Of a stretch of 64,000 bases of DNA, positions 29,322-38,433 are shown piece after piece. The notes under the pieces are model-generated. The model had not been told where the DNA came from and made no database searches. It saw only the letters and a program-made list of their open reading frames with translations. The position numbers and the translations under genes were made by a program. The DNA lies in assembly GCA_913056235.1 (NCBI GenBank), contig CAJXMW010000003.1, forward strand, positions 1-64,000, read 5' to 3'. How positions within the stretch are numbered: position 1 is the stretch's first letter; the number at the start of each line of letters is the position of its first letter. The DNA is from an uncultured Fodinibius sp. GTDB lineage: Bacteria > Bacteroidota > Rhodothermia > Balneolales > Balneolaceae.

Positions 29322-30227
29322 TTAAAAGTAGCCCTGTTTCTTGCGCTCTTCCATGGCCGCTTCGGCCTTTTTGTCGTCGGTACGGTTCCCGCGCTCGGTG
29401 ATGCGGGCTGAGGCCACTTCTTCAATGACTTGTGGCAGGGTCGTCGCATCCGAGGCAAAGGCGCCGGTGCAGGTCATATCCCCAATCGTGCGAAAGCGCA
29501 CCTGCTTGGTCTCATACTCTTCGTCTTCGGTCAGGGTGATATAGTCCGATTTGGCCAGGTACGTGCCTTCGCGCTGGACGACCTGGCGCTCGTGGGCCAA
29601 GTACAGGCTCGGGATGTCGATCTGCTCGGCGGCGATATATTGCCAGACGTCCATCTCCGTCCAGTTGCTCAGCGGAAACACGCGGAAGTGTTCGCCGTGG
29701 TTTTTCTTGCCGTTATACAGGTTCCAGAGCTCGGGGCGCTGGTTCTTCGGATCCCACTGCCCAAATTCGTCGCGGTGGGAGAAAAATCGCTCCTTGGCCC
29801 GGGCCTTTTCCTCATCGCGTCGGGCGCCGCCGAAGGCCGCATCAAAACCGTGTTCTTCCAGGGCGTTCAGGAGCGTCGGAATCTGCAGCTTGTTCCGACT
29901 GGGATTCGGGCCTTTCGGCGCCTTGACCTTGCCCTCATCGATCATGTCCTGGACGTGGGCGACAATCAGCTCGACGCCGAGCTCGTCCATCAGCTGGTCG
30001 CGAAATTCGATCGTTTCGGGAAAGTTATGGCCGGTGTCCACGTGCAGAAACGGGAAGGGAATGTTGCCCGGCCAGAAGGCTTTCTGGGCCAGCCGCGCCA
30101 TCGTAATGGAGTCCTTGCCCCCGGAAAACATCAGTACCGGGTTCTCGAACTGGGCGGCCACTTCTCTCATGATGTGAATGGATTCCGACTCGAGCTGTCG
30201 GATATGGTTTAGTTTATATAAATGCAT
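29322..30227 (-). CDS. cysD: Sulfate adenylyltransferase subunit 2
   Basis: LMFSGGKDSITMARLAQKAFWPGNIPFPFLHVDTGHNFPETIEFRD; FGGARRDEEKARAKERFFSHR. Confidence 0.96.
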   Translation of the reverse strand: MHLYKLNHIRQLESESIHIMREVAAQFENPVLMFSGGKDSITMARLAQKAFWPGNIPFPFLHVDTGHNFPETIEFRDQLMDELGVELIVAHVQDMIDEGKVKAPKGPNPSRNKLQIPTLLNALEEHGFDAAFGGARRDEEKARAKERFFSHRDEFGQWDPKNQRPELWNLYNGKKNHGEHFRVFPLSNWTEMDVWQYIAAEQIDIPSLYLAHERQVVQREGTYLAKSDYITLTEDEEYETKQVRFRTIGDMTCTGAFASDATTLPQVIEEVASARITERGNRTDDKKAEAAMEERKKQGYF

Positions 30228-30376
30228 GTATTAACTGTTATTTAAGATAAATCGAAAGCGAACAAAATTAAGGATTTCTAAATACAATGACTACTCGGTT
30301 TTAAGTAAAGGAAATTTCCTAAACCTACATTTTCTCTCCAACGACGTTGATCGAAATAATACCAAGGGGCCCTTTG

Positions 30377-30470
30377 TCACTTCGTTGCTCTGTCACTCTA
30401 TAACTTAGTCACCTACAATCACCATTTACCGTCCTACAGTCATCGATCAACGGTCTGCTGTCAGCTCCTA
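30377..30470. repeat. Degenerate phrase repeat block at the 3' end of cysC
   Basis: gtcacttcgttgctctgtcactctataacttagtcacctacaatcaccatttaccgtcctacagtcatcgatcaacgg. Confidence 0.7.
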
Positions 30471-30988
30471 CCTTGCAAATAATCAAACACCATCTGTACT
30501 CCTTCTTCGGGTGTGATGTCGGTAGTATCGATATCCAATTCCGGATCCTCGGGGGGCTCGTAGGGATCACTGATGCCGGTAAAATTATCTATCTCACCGG
30601 CACGTGCCTTCTCGTAGAGTCCCTTGACGTCTCGGGCCTCACAAACTTCCAGCGGCGTGGAAATGTACACTTCGGTAAAATCCTGGCAACGCTGTCGGAC
30701 AAAGTCGCGGGCATCCCGGTAAGGCGAAATGAACGAGGCCACCACAAATACGCCGTGCTTTTGCAACAGACTGGCGATAAAGCCCACTTTCTTGACATGG
30801 TCGTCACGCTCTTCTTTTGAAAATCCTGTACTGGGAAATACCTCCCGCACCGCATCGCCATCAAGGTGTTCGACTTCATAGCCTTCATTCTTTAAACGGG
30901 CATAGACTTTCTCCGATATCGTACTTTTTCCCGATCCTGACAGGCCGGTAAACCAGAGAACGGTGGGTTTTAGATTCGCTTCGCTCAT
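30461..30988 (-). CDS. cysC: Adenylylsulfate (APS) kinase
   Basis: VLWFTGLSGSGKSTISEKVYARLKNEGYEVEHLDGDAVREVF...FTGISDPYEPPEDPEL. Confidence 0.96.
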   Translation of the reverse strand: MSEANLKPTVLWFTGLSGSGKSTISEKVYARLKNEGYEVEHLDGDAVREVFPSTGFSKEERDDHVKKVGFIASLLQKHGVFVVASFISPYRDARDFVRQRCQDFTEVYISTPLEVCEARDVKGLYEKARAGEIDNFTGISDPYEPPEDPELDIDTTDITPEEGVQMVFDYLQGRS

Positions 30989-31097
30989 TGTTAAAAGTGT
31001 TAAGTTTTAAGTATTAAGTTTTCTAAGATATTGACAGACAACCGGTGACTAAGGACCGATTAAGAATTTTAAATGTTGAATGATAAATTTTGAATTA

Positions 31098-31453
31098 TTA
31101 AGTGGTATTTTTTTGTGCTGTTTTAACTATAGCAGTTAAAATATTTACAATATCATTTATCTCTTTTAGGTATGGGGCAAAGTCAAGCTTAATTAGCTTA
31201 CTCTGCTTTATTAACGAAGCCAATATTTTGTTTCCCTAGCTTCTTTAGAAGCAATAGCCATTTTGGCAATGAAATCTTTCTTAGTCTGAGCCGCACTAGC
31301 TTCTTCAACATTTGCTCCAATGCTAGTTCCACTTTTTAAAAGCTGTCTAGCAACTACGTACTTTTTATTCCTTACCAATTTTTGATTAAGGGAGACAATT
31401 TTTAAAGCAAATTGAAAACTTTTATCTCGAATTACATTTCTTTTATTTCCCAT
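31098..31453 (-). pseudogene. Second four-helix-bundle (S23-like) gene with an apparent one-base frameshift
   Basis: Frame 1: MGNKRNVIRDKSFQFALKIV...ASKEARETKYWLR*. It continues in an adjacent frame as LIKQSKLIKLDFAPYLKEINDIVNILTAIVKTAQKNTT*, which restores the family length. Confidence 0.78.
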
Positions 31454-31557
31454 TTTGACTACTGAATTTGTTTAATAGTATCAGTAGTAAGACTTTTTAG
31501 TCATATATTACTTACAAAGAAATTTAGTACTTGCACAAATCACTTAACCTGCAACAC

Positions 31558-32328
31558 TCAAAGTTCAACATTCTCTTTTAAACCAATTAAAAAACTACCA
31601 TTTTTTAAGTTCCGCTTATTATAAGTCAACGACGAAGGATGAACGCCCTCCTTTGCTGAGTAACGGTACACGGCATCGCCGGCCGCTACATCCCATTCCA
31701 TTGTGGGCCCCATGCGGGGATAGATATCAGCTTCGCCCTCAGCAACCAGGCAGAATTTCAGGGAGCTACCAGCTGGTATAGCATCGCTGATTGTCAGTCC
31801 CTTTTTCTTCAATTGGCTTTTGAGGGTATCGGATCCGTGTGACCGGCTTTGAACGGCCACAAGATCTTGCCCTTTGGACGCTGGCTCTGAATAAATCCGT
31901 TGAGGCGGTTGGGTTCCCACTTGTTTATAGGCGCCACTATCTTTGTCTGCATAATAGGTCGTATCTTTATCAGGAATATAAACAACCCCTAACACCGGTA
32001 CGCCTTCATCAATCAAGGCAATATTAACCGTAAATTCTCCATTTTTCTTGATGAATTCTTTGGTGCCATCAAGCGGATCCACAATCCAGAACTTATTCCA
32101 CTCTTTACGTTCAGCGTAATCAGGAATGCCCGACTCCTCAGAAATAACAGGCGTTTCCGGATCAAGTTCGTTCAGCGCTTCCAGAATAATTTCGTGGGAA
32201 GCCAAATCGGCCTTCGTAAGCGGAGAGTCATCATCTTTTCGTGTGATTTCGACATCCTGAGCCTGATTGTAAATATCCAGCATGGCTGCTCCGGCCTGCT
32301 GGGCAATTCCAATAATTTCTTTTAGCAT
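31558..32328 (-). CDS. cysQ: 3'(2'),5'-bisphosphate nucleotidase
   Basis: SPLTKADLASHEIILEAL; EESGI; FWIVDPLDGTKEFI; EWDVAAGDAV. Confidence 0.94.
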   Translation of the reverse strand: MLKEIIGIAQQAGAAMLDIYNQAQDVEITRKDDDSPLTKADLASHEIILEALNELDPETPVISEESGIPDYAERKEWNKFWIVDPLDGTKEFIKKNGEFTVNIALIDEGVPVLGVVYIPDKDTTYYADKDSGAYKQVGTQPPQRIYSEPASKGQDLVAVQSRSHGSDTLKSQLKKKGLTISDAIPAGSSLKFCLVAEGEADIYPRMGPTMEWDVAAGDAVYRYSAKEGVHPSSLTYNKRNLKNGSFLIGLKENVEL

Positions 32329-32402
32329 ATTTGTTAGCTTTTCTATGAGAGTAAGCCACCCTCACAAATTGATAATTTGTTACATTATTTGCCTGATATC
32401 AT

Positions 32403-32436
32403 CTTATTACAACGCGGAGCATTGTAACAAGATTGA
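32403..32436. repeat. Imperfect hairpin element 'TTACAACGCGGAGCATTGTAACAAGATTGAAAG'
   Basis: Arms TTACAACGC / GCATTGTAA; close relative at 44154-44188. Confidence 0.55.
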
Positions 32437-32509
32437 AAGTATAAATTTCCTCCTGATACCGTATCATCAAGAATTATTAACCTAATTACTTAATCACATA
32501 ATCACCATT

Positions 32510-34279
32510 TCACAATGGCCAAATTTGAGGCACCAAAAATATAGTAATCCCGGCAACCATCAAATTCAGTGGCAGCCCTATTTTGGTAAAATCGGTAAAT
32601 TTGTATCCGCCCGGCCCGTACACCATCAAGTTGGTCTGATAGCCGATAGGGGTAGAAAAGCTGGCCGAGGCCGCCATAATGATGGTCATCACAAACGGCA
32701 TATAGCTGGCCCCGAAGGAAGCGGCCATCGAAATAGCAATGGGAAAAATGAGCACGGCGGCGGCGTTATTGGTTACCATCTCGGTAAGCAGCCACGTCGA
32801 CAGGTATATGCCCGCCAGCGCCAACTGCGGGTTGCCTTCGGTATAGCTCAAAAATCCTTCAGCCAACGTCGTGGCCGCGCCGGTGTGCTGCAAGGCCCCG
32901 CCAATGCCGAGATTGGCCGCAATGACCAGCAATACAGACCAGTCGATATAGTCTTTCGCCACCGTGGCATGGCAGCATCCGGTGGCCACCATCAGCCCGG
33001 CCGTTACAAAGGAGGCCTGGAACATCGACACGAAGTTAAAGGCCACGGCCGTCACCATCACCGCCAAAAGACTCCACGCAACGGCTGATTTTTCATAGTT
33101 GGGCGGGCTCGAATTACTAATGCCGCTGGTCAGGTAATAGTCGCTGGAGTTTTTATACTGCTCCAAAAAGTTTGGATGCGCCTCCAGTAGCAGCGTATCC
33201 CCGGTTTTCAGACGGATATCACCCACCTTTTCCTTGACGCGCTCCCCGTTTCGGGATACCGCCAGCACCACTGCATCATAGATATTGCGGAACCGGCCGT
33301 TTTTAATCGTTTTCCCGTTCACTGGGTGGGTCGGCGATACGACCGCTTCAATAAGCAGACGCTCGCGGCGGGACGAGTTAAGCTTAAAAATCTGTTCGGT
33401 GGCGGGGGTCAGTCCCTGCACCTGTTGCAGGTCCACAATCGAATCCACCACCCCGGTAAAGATCAGCCGGTCACCGGCCTGCAGGGTCTGTTCGGGATCC
33501 ACGGCGGCAATTATATGGTCCTGGCGGTAAATCTCGGCCAAATACAGGCTCGGCAGGTGCCGCAGCCCCGCCTCCTCAACGGTCTTGCCGGGCAGCGGGC
33601 TTCCCTCCTGGACGATCATCTCAATAGTATATTCGCGGGGATCCTTGAAGGTGTCATAGCCGGATCCGCGTTCGGGTAGCAACTTCTCAGCAAACAGCGT
33701 CAGATAGATGAACCCGGCAATCGCGCATGGCAGCCCCACCAGCCCCGGCTCAAAAATGCCGATGGCCTGCGTCGAGGCCTCCTGGATGAGCAAACCATTG
33801 ACGATAAGATTAGTACTGGTACCGATGAGCGTGCAGGTACCGCCGAGAATGGCGGCGTAGCTAAGGGGAATCAAAATTTTGGAAGCAGCAATGCGCCTCT
33901 TGCGGGCCCAATCTTCCAGGGCGGGAATAAACGACGCCACCACGGGGGTGTTGTTCAGAAAGGCACTGACCACCATGACCGGCGCCATGATGCGCACCTG
34001 CGCGCGACGAATGTTGGAAGTATTCCCGACGATCTGATTCACCACATATTGGATGGCTCCGGTTTCTTTGAGTCCGGCTGCTACCACATACAGGGCAGCG
34101 ACCGTCAGCATCCCCTGATTCGAGAACCCTGTCAGTGCTTCCTCGGGTGGAACCACCTGCGTGACAATCAAGACGGTAAGTCCCCCGAGAAATACCACAT
34201 CGGCCGATATACGGGTGCCCACGAGCAGTATCAGGCATCCCAAAATTACGGCGATCACGGTCCAGCCAGCCAAGGTCAT
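32510..34279 (-). CDS. SLC13 family permease with RCK_C/TrkA-C domains (candidate sulfate transporter)
   Basis: MAPVMVVSAFLNNTPVVASFIPALEDWARK; PLSYAAILGGTCTLIGTSTNLIVNGLL; two RCK_C domains. Confidence 0.92.
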   Translation of the reverse strand: MTLAGWTVIAVILGCLILLVGTRISADVVFLGGLTVLIVTQVVPPEEALTGFSNQGMLTVAALYVVAAGLKETGAIQYVVNQIVGNTSNIRRAQVRIMAPVMVVSAFLNNTPVVASFIPALEDWARKRRIAASKILIPLSYAAILGGTCTLIGTSTNLIVNGLLIQEASTQAIGIFEPGLVGLPCAIAGFIYLTLFAEKLLPERGSGYDTFKDPREYTIEMIVQEGSPLPGKTVEEAGLRHLPSLYLAEIYRQDHIIAAVDPEQTLQAGDRLIFTGVVDSIVDLQQVQGLTPATEQIFKLNSSRRERLLIEAVVSPTHPVNGKTIKNGRFRNIYDAVVLAVSRNGERVKEKVGDIRLKTGDTLLLEAHPNFLEQYKNSSDYYLTSGISNSSPPNYEKSAVAWSLLAVMVTAVAFNFVSMFQASFVTAGLMVATGCCHATVAKDYIDWSVLLVIAANLGIGGALQHTGAATTLAEGFLSYTEGNPQLALAGIYLSTWLLTEMVTNNAAAVLIFPIAISMAASFGASYMPFVMTIIMAASASFSTPIGYQTNLMVYGPGGYKFTDFTKIGLPLNLMVAGITIFLVPQIWPL

Positions 34280-34379
34280 TATTCAATTCACTCTTCAGAT
34301 GTTTTTCTTTTTGCAGGAGCAAATAAAACGAATTATTGTCTGCTTTCAAATCTGTACCTGCAGATACTATTCTGTCCGA

Positions 34380-36191
34380 TCACATAGGCCAAATGATCGG
34401 TGTCAGTATAATAACGACCGTCCACAACGTCACCTGCAGGGGAAAACCCACCTTGAAGAAATCACTGAATTTATAATTACCGGGCCCGTACACCATCAAA
34501 TTCGTTTGATATCCTATAGGGGTAATCAAAGACATGGATGCGGCTAATGTAATTCCAATAATTAAACCGCGGGCTTCTATACCCTGTGTCTCGGCAACGG
34601 ATAATGCAATGGGAAACATAAGAGCCACAGCTCCATTGTTGGTAATGACTTCTGTTAATATTACAGTGACAATGACTACAGCTGCCAGCACTGTCCTTGG
34701 TCCATAGGTATTGGTGAGATCTACCATTCCCTGGCCAATGATAACCGCGGCGCCGCTAACCTCCATTGCTTTGCCAAGGCCCAGAGCCGCTCCAATAACT
34801 ATGAGAACGGTCCAGTCTACCGATTTGCGTGCTTCACCGGCTTCAATGACATTAAAAGCTAGTAACACGGCTACCCCCAGAATACCTGCCAACGCAATAT
34901 GTACCAGTCCGGCGGCTACACTGCCCACAATACCTAATAAAACTGCAACAGAAACATACAGATCCTTACCACCGGGACGGTGCTCTTTTATTTCGGTGGC
35001 ATCAGCAGGATTATCTCCACCGGCTTCGCTGGTCAAGAAAAAATCCTCGGTATCTTCATAAGCACCGCGGAAACCACGTCCGGTATCAAGCAACAACACA
35101 TCCCCGGGATTCAGGACAAAATCGCCCAGGGGTTGATTAACGCGTTTACCTCTTCGTCGAACTCCGGTAACGGCTGCGCCAAAGCGCTCCAGCAGTTGTG
35201 CATCTCCTACCGTTGAACCAACTAATCTTGATCCTTCTTTAACCACAACCTGATGCAATTCACGATCTTTTTCCTCTCGATTGATATTACGTGGAGGCTG
35301 GTAGGCCAACTGGAGACCAGGATACCCATCAAGGTCCGGTGCTTTAGCGGCAACTCCTCCCTTCGCAGCATAAAAAAGGTGGTCACCTGCACGCAGTTTT
35401 TCTTCATCAGGCACAGGTGCAATTTCAATTTCGTTGCGATTGATGCGGGAAAGATAAAAACCCGGGAATCCAGTCAGACCAGCTTCAGCTACTGTTTTTC
35501 CTATAATATTAGCACCGGTTGTAACCTTAACCTCCACCAACAGTTTTCGATTCCGTTCTTCCTGATAACGGATATCACGCCGGGCCGGCGTAAGTTTGGG
35601 GGATATAAAAATCAGGTAAAGGAGTCCTGTTATCGCACATGGGACGCCCACCCAGGCCAGCTCAAAAAATGATAATCCCTGAAATCCGTGGCTTTCCAGC
35701 AAACCATGAGTAATAAGATTCGTGCTCGTTCCAATAAGGGTACAAAGGCCTCCTAATATGGCCGCAAAAGACAGTGGCATCAACAGTTTTGAAACAGGGA
35801 CATGATTCTTTTGGGACCAACTGCGAATAGCCGGGATCCCCATTGCCACAATAGGCGTATTATTCAAAAAGGCCGAATAAATGGAAACACTGGGACACAA
35901 TCGTAATAAGATCCGCTGGATGCTGCGGGTTTCTTTCCCCAAGATAAACTCACTGGCCCGATCTAACGCCCCGCTCTCCCTGAGTGCCCCTCCCACCACA
36001 TACAGGCTTCCCAATGCGATGATTGTGGTATTCCCAAATCCAAGAAAGGCCTGTTCTAAGCTAAGCACACCACTTACAGTAACCAAAGCCAGGGCCGTAA
36101 GCAGAATAGCATCCGGACTCCATAGATCTAGTACCAATGCTACAAAAGTAAGCACCAATACAGCTATTATAATTATAATATCAATACTCAT
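34380..36191 (-). CDS. SLC13 family permease with RCK_C domains (second copy)
   Basis: SIYSAFLNNTPIVAMGIPAIRSWSQK; PLSFAAILGGLCTLIGTSTNLITHGLL. Confidence 0.92.
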   Translation of the reverse strand: MSIDIIIIIAVLVLTFVALVLDLWSPDAILLTALALVTVSGVLSLEQAFLGFGNTTIIALGSLYVVGGALRESGALDRASEFILGKETRSIQRILLRLCPSVSIYSAFLNNTPIVAMGIPAIRSWSQKNHVPVSKLLMPLSFAAILGGLCTLIGTSTNLITHGLLESHGFQGLSFFELAWVGVPCAITGLLYLIFISPKLTPARRDIRYQEERNRKLLVEVKVTTGANIIGKTVAEAGLTGFPGFYLSRINRNEIEIAPVPDEEKLRAGDHLFYAAKGGVAAKAPDLDGYPGLQLAYQPPRNINREEKDRELHQVVVKEGSRLVGSTVGDAQLLERFGAAVTGVRRRGKRVNQPLGDFVLNPGDVLLLDTGRGFRGAYEDTEDFFLTSEAGGDNPADATEIKEHRPGGKDLYVSVAVLLGIVGSVAAGLVHIALAGILGVAVLLAFNVIEAGEARKSVDWTVLIVIGAALGLGKAMEVSGAAVIIGQGMVDLTNTYGPRTVLAAVVIVTVILTEVITNNGAVALMFPIALSVAETQGIEARGLIIGITLAASMSLITPIGYQTNLMVYGPGNYKFSDFFKVGFPLQVTLWTVVIILTPIIWPM

Positions 36192-36375
36192 TGACGTACC
36201 GGTGATTGGAGTGTAAACACTCGGTGATAATTACATGCTCAAATTATCGGAATTCTCAGATAAGAGTCTTTAGATCAACAATGAAACAACCTTGTATAAG
36301 ATAAAAGATATTTGCAGATAAGCTATTGCATTTTAACGACTTCTACACTTAATGCATACCCCCTTGCCAGAAGTA

Positions 36376-38433
36376 TTAAAAGGTCACCCTGGCCTGTAGC
36401 CCAACCTCACTGCGGGTATCGCCCTGAATCTGATTCAAGCCGCTGCCAATGGTCTGTTCGTCCTCATAAATAGTAATTCCAAACTTGGCCCATATCTCGA
36501 GGAATTCAAAGGGCTCGTAATCCAACAGTACATACATACGTTGACCTTTGTTAAACAGCGACTGGCTGGCAAACACATAAAGTAAATCATTCTCAAACTG
36601 GTAGACCCGCGTAGCAAAACTCTCGGTTTCGAACATCGTCAGCCGGGTATCGACTTGCAATTTCTCTGACAGCTCAAGACGCAAATCCTGATACAGCAAA
36701 TATCCCAGCTCCAGATCTTCGCCGGCCTGACGGCTGCGTACCAACTCGCCGCGCGTCCGCAACCGTACTTTGGGATTTACCCAATACTCCAAGTTCGCCC
36801 GGAAGCTACTTCGCTGAGCTTCACCCAGTCGGCGCTGGTCTCGGCCAAATTCATCCGTAACCTCGTACTCATCATCTTCAATTTCGCTGCGCACCTGCAG
36901 GTAAAAATTGAGATTATTATTAAATTCAACCTCAGCTTTTCCCAGCCAGTCAAATCCCTGCGTAGGCTGATTGGTGCCAAAGCGTGCACTGGGGAAACGA
37001 AATTGGTCCATATAAGCACTCAGTGTCACCTTTTGGCCGATGGTGTGGCGTAATCCCAAATACACTCCCTCCTCATTTTTAGGCTGTCCCGACACTTCCC
37101 CAAAGCCATTGCCCAGAATCGACTGAAACTCTTTCTGATATTTGCGATAGGCCAACGTTATCTCAGTATCGTTACCCAAGTCGCTTTCAACACCAGAAAT
37201 AAGCCCATAACCGCCATTTTCGCTGCGTCCCACCTCACCAAATACCACGGCCGGACCCATCAGAAAGCGATAGTCGATGCCAAAAGCAGAATTTGATTTC
37301 CCCTCAAAATCATACTGCGCATAGGTGCGATCACTGGCCTTGATATAGCGATCAAACGTAGTCTCATAGCCCGTAGCCCCAATAATGCCAAACGGCAACT
37401 CCATTTGCAGACGCCCACCATAAAGTGTTTGCTGCAGATTGTTTTCCTGTAGCAGCTCATTAACCGTGCGCCGGTACCCATCCGTCCTAGGAAAACGCGT
37501 GGTATCTTTACTAATTTCGCTGGCACTCCGCTTGCGACTAGAATAAAATCCAGTGAATTGAAGCTTATCCCCATAGGTGACAGCTCCACCACGATAGAAA
37601 TTAGTTTCCTGTGCCGACGTGTAGGGATCAATGCCCTGCCCATTGCGGCTCACTGTGCTCGTCACATCACTTCCCTTACCAAACACCGCCCCGCTCCAGA
37701 GCACCAATCCCTGCCCAAACGACAAACTGTAATCCCCACCGACCAACATCTGCAAATCGCCGTTATCCTCCAGCGCAACATGCCAAGTGCGGTGATCGAA
37801 CTGCCACGGACTTACAAGCTGTTCGCCGGGATCTTTCTCCTGCGTAAGATTCAACGACAGGTGATCGCTCTGATATCCCATACGCTGATAATATTTTATG
37901 CGACTACCAATATATCCACCGTTTTCGGGTGACATCTCGTAGCCGCGCGCTTCCTGCAAATCCTGTTGATATCTCGAAAAAGCCTGAAATCGGCCATCAT
38001 TCGTCCAATACTGGTAATCGGTGTATAGCGCTTTCCCCAACTCCATTCCACTGCCAACCGTAACATACGGACGCACTTTTTCAAAGGTCACACGTCCAAT
38101 ACCGGAAACTTCATCCAGTTCGGTAATACTCTCAAAAGGCTTGGTATTTTCGCGATAGTCGATGATGGCCCGCGCCGTTTTAAGATTGAGTCCCGGCACC
38201 CGAAGCAAGGTATTTAGCCCCGCCCTGTTAATATTAATGGGATTTTCGGCCAGCTCCTGCAGATACTGCGTGATCTGTTCGCTGCTGAAATCGGTGTTCT
38301 GGGGATCAAAATTTTCAATAGCCTCTTCGAGATCTTCCTGTACGTCCGAACGAGTAGTATCTTGCTGCTGGGCCACAGTAACAGCCGGCAACAACAGAAC
38401 CGTGCTTATAATATATAGTAGAGCTCTCTTCAC
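36376..38433 (-). CDS. Helix-hairpin-helix (ComEA-like) domain protein fused to a C-terminal outer-membrane beta-barrel
   Basis: Signal peptide, then ININRAGLNTLLRVPGLNLKTARAIIDYRENTKPFESITELDEVSGIGRVTFEKVRPYV (tandem HhH). The following ~500 aa show alternating amphipathic strands and end ...VGLQARVTF. Confidence 0.85.
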   Translation of the reverse strand: MKRALLYIISTVLLLPAVTVAQQQDTTRSDVQEDLEEAIENFDPQNTDFSSEQITQYLQELAENPININRAGLNTLLRVPGLNLKTARAIIDYRENTKPFESITELDEVSGIGRVTFEKVRPYVTVGSGMELGKALYTDYQYWTNDGRFQAFSRYQQDLQEARGYEMSPENGGYIGSRIKYYQRMGYQSDHLSLNLTQEKDPGEQLVSPWQFDHRTWHVALEDNGDLQMLVGGDYSLSFGQGLVLWSGAVFGKGSDVTSTVSRNGQGIDPYTSAQETNFYRGGAVTYGDKLQFTGFYSSRKRSASEISKDTTRFPRTDGYRRTVNELLQENNLQQTLYGGRLQMELPFGIIGATGYETTFDRYIKASDRTYAQYDFEGKSNSAFGIDYRFLMGPAVVFGEVGRSENGGYGLISGVESDLGNDTEITLAYRKYQKEFQSILGNGFGEVSGQPKNEEGVYLGLRHTIGQKVTLSAYMDQFRFPSARFGTNQPTQGFDWLGKAEVEFNNNLNFYLQVRSEIEDDEYEVTDEFGRDQRRLGEAQRSSFRANLEYWVNPKVRLRTRGELVRSRQAGEDLELGYLLYQDLRLELSEKLQVDTRLTMFETESFATRVYQFENDLLYVFASQSLFNKGQRMYVLLDYEPFEFLEIWAKFGITIYEDEQTIGSGLNQIQGDTRSEVGLQARVTF

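Noticed and set aside
27939-30212. Long plus-strand ORFs (191, 147, 260, 208 aa) opposite cysN/cysD
   Set aside because: Antisense to well-conserved cysN and cysD in GC-rich DNA; low-complexity or His/Gly-rich translations and no family motifs.
32525-33088. 187-aa plus-strand ORF opposite the first SLC13 gene
   Set aside because: Basic His/Gln/Arg-rich antisense translation, typical of high-GC3 shadow frames.
33861-34349. 162-aa minus ORF overlapping the SLC13 start
   Set aside because: Same-strand out-of-frame overlap with a strong membrane protein call; Gly/Arg/His-rich artefact.
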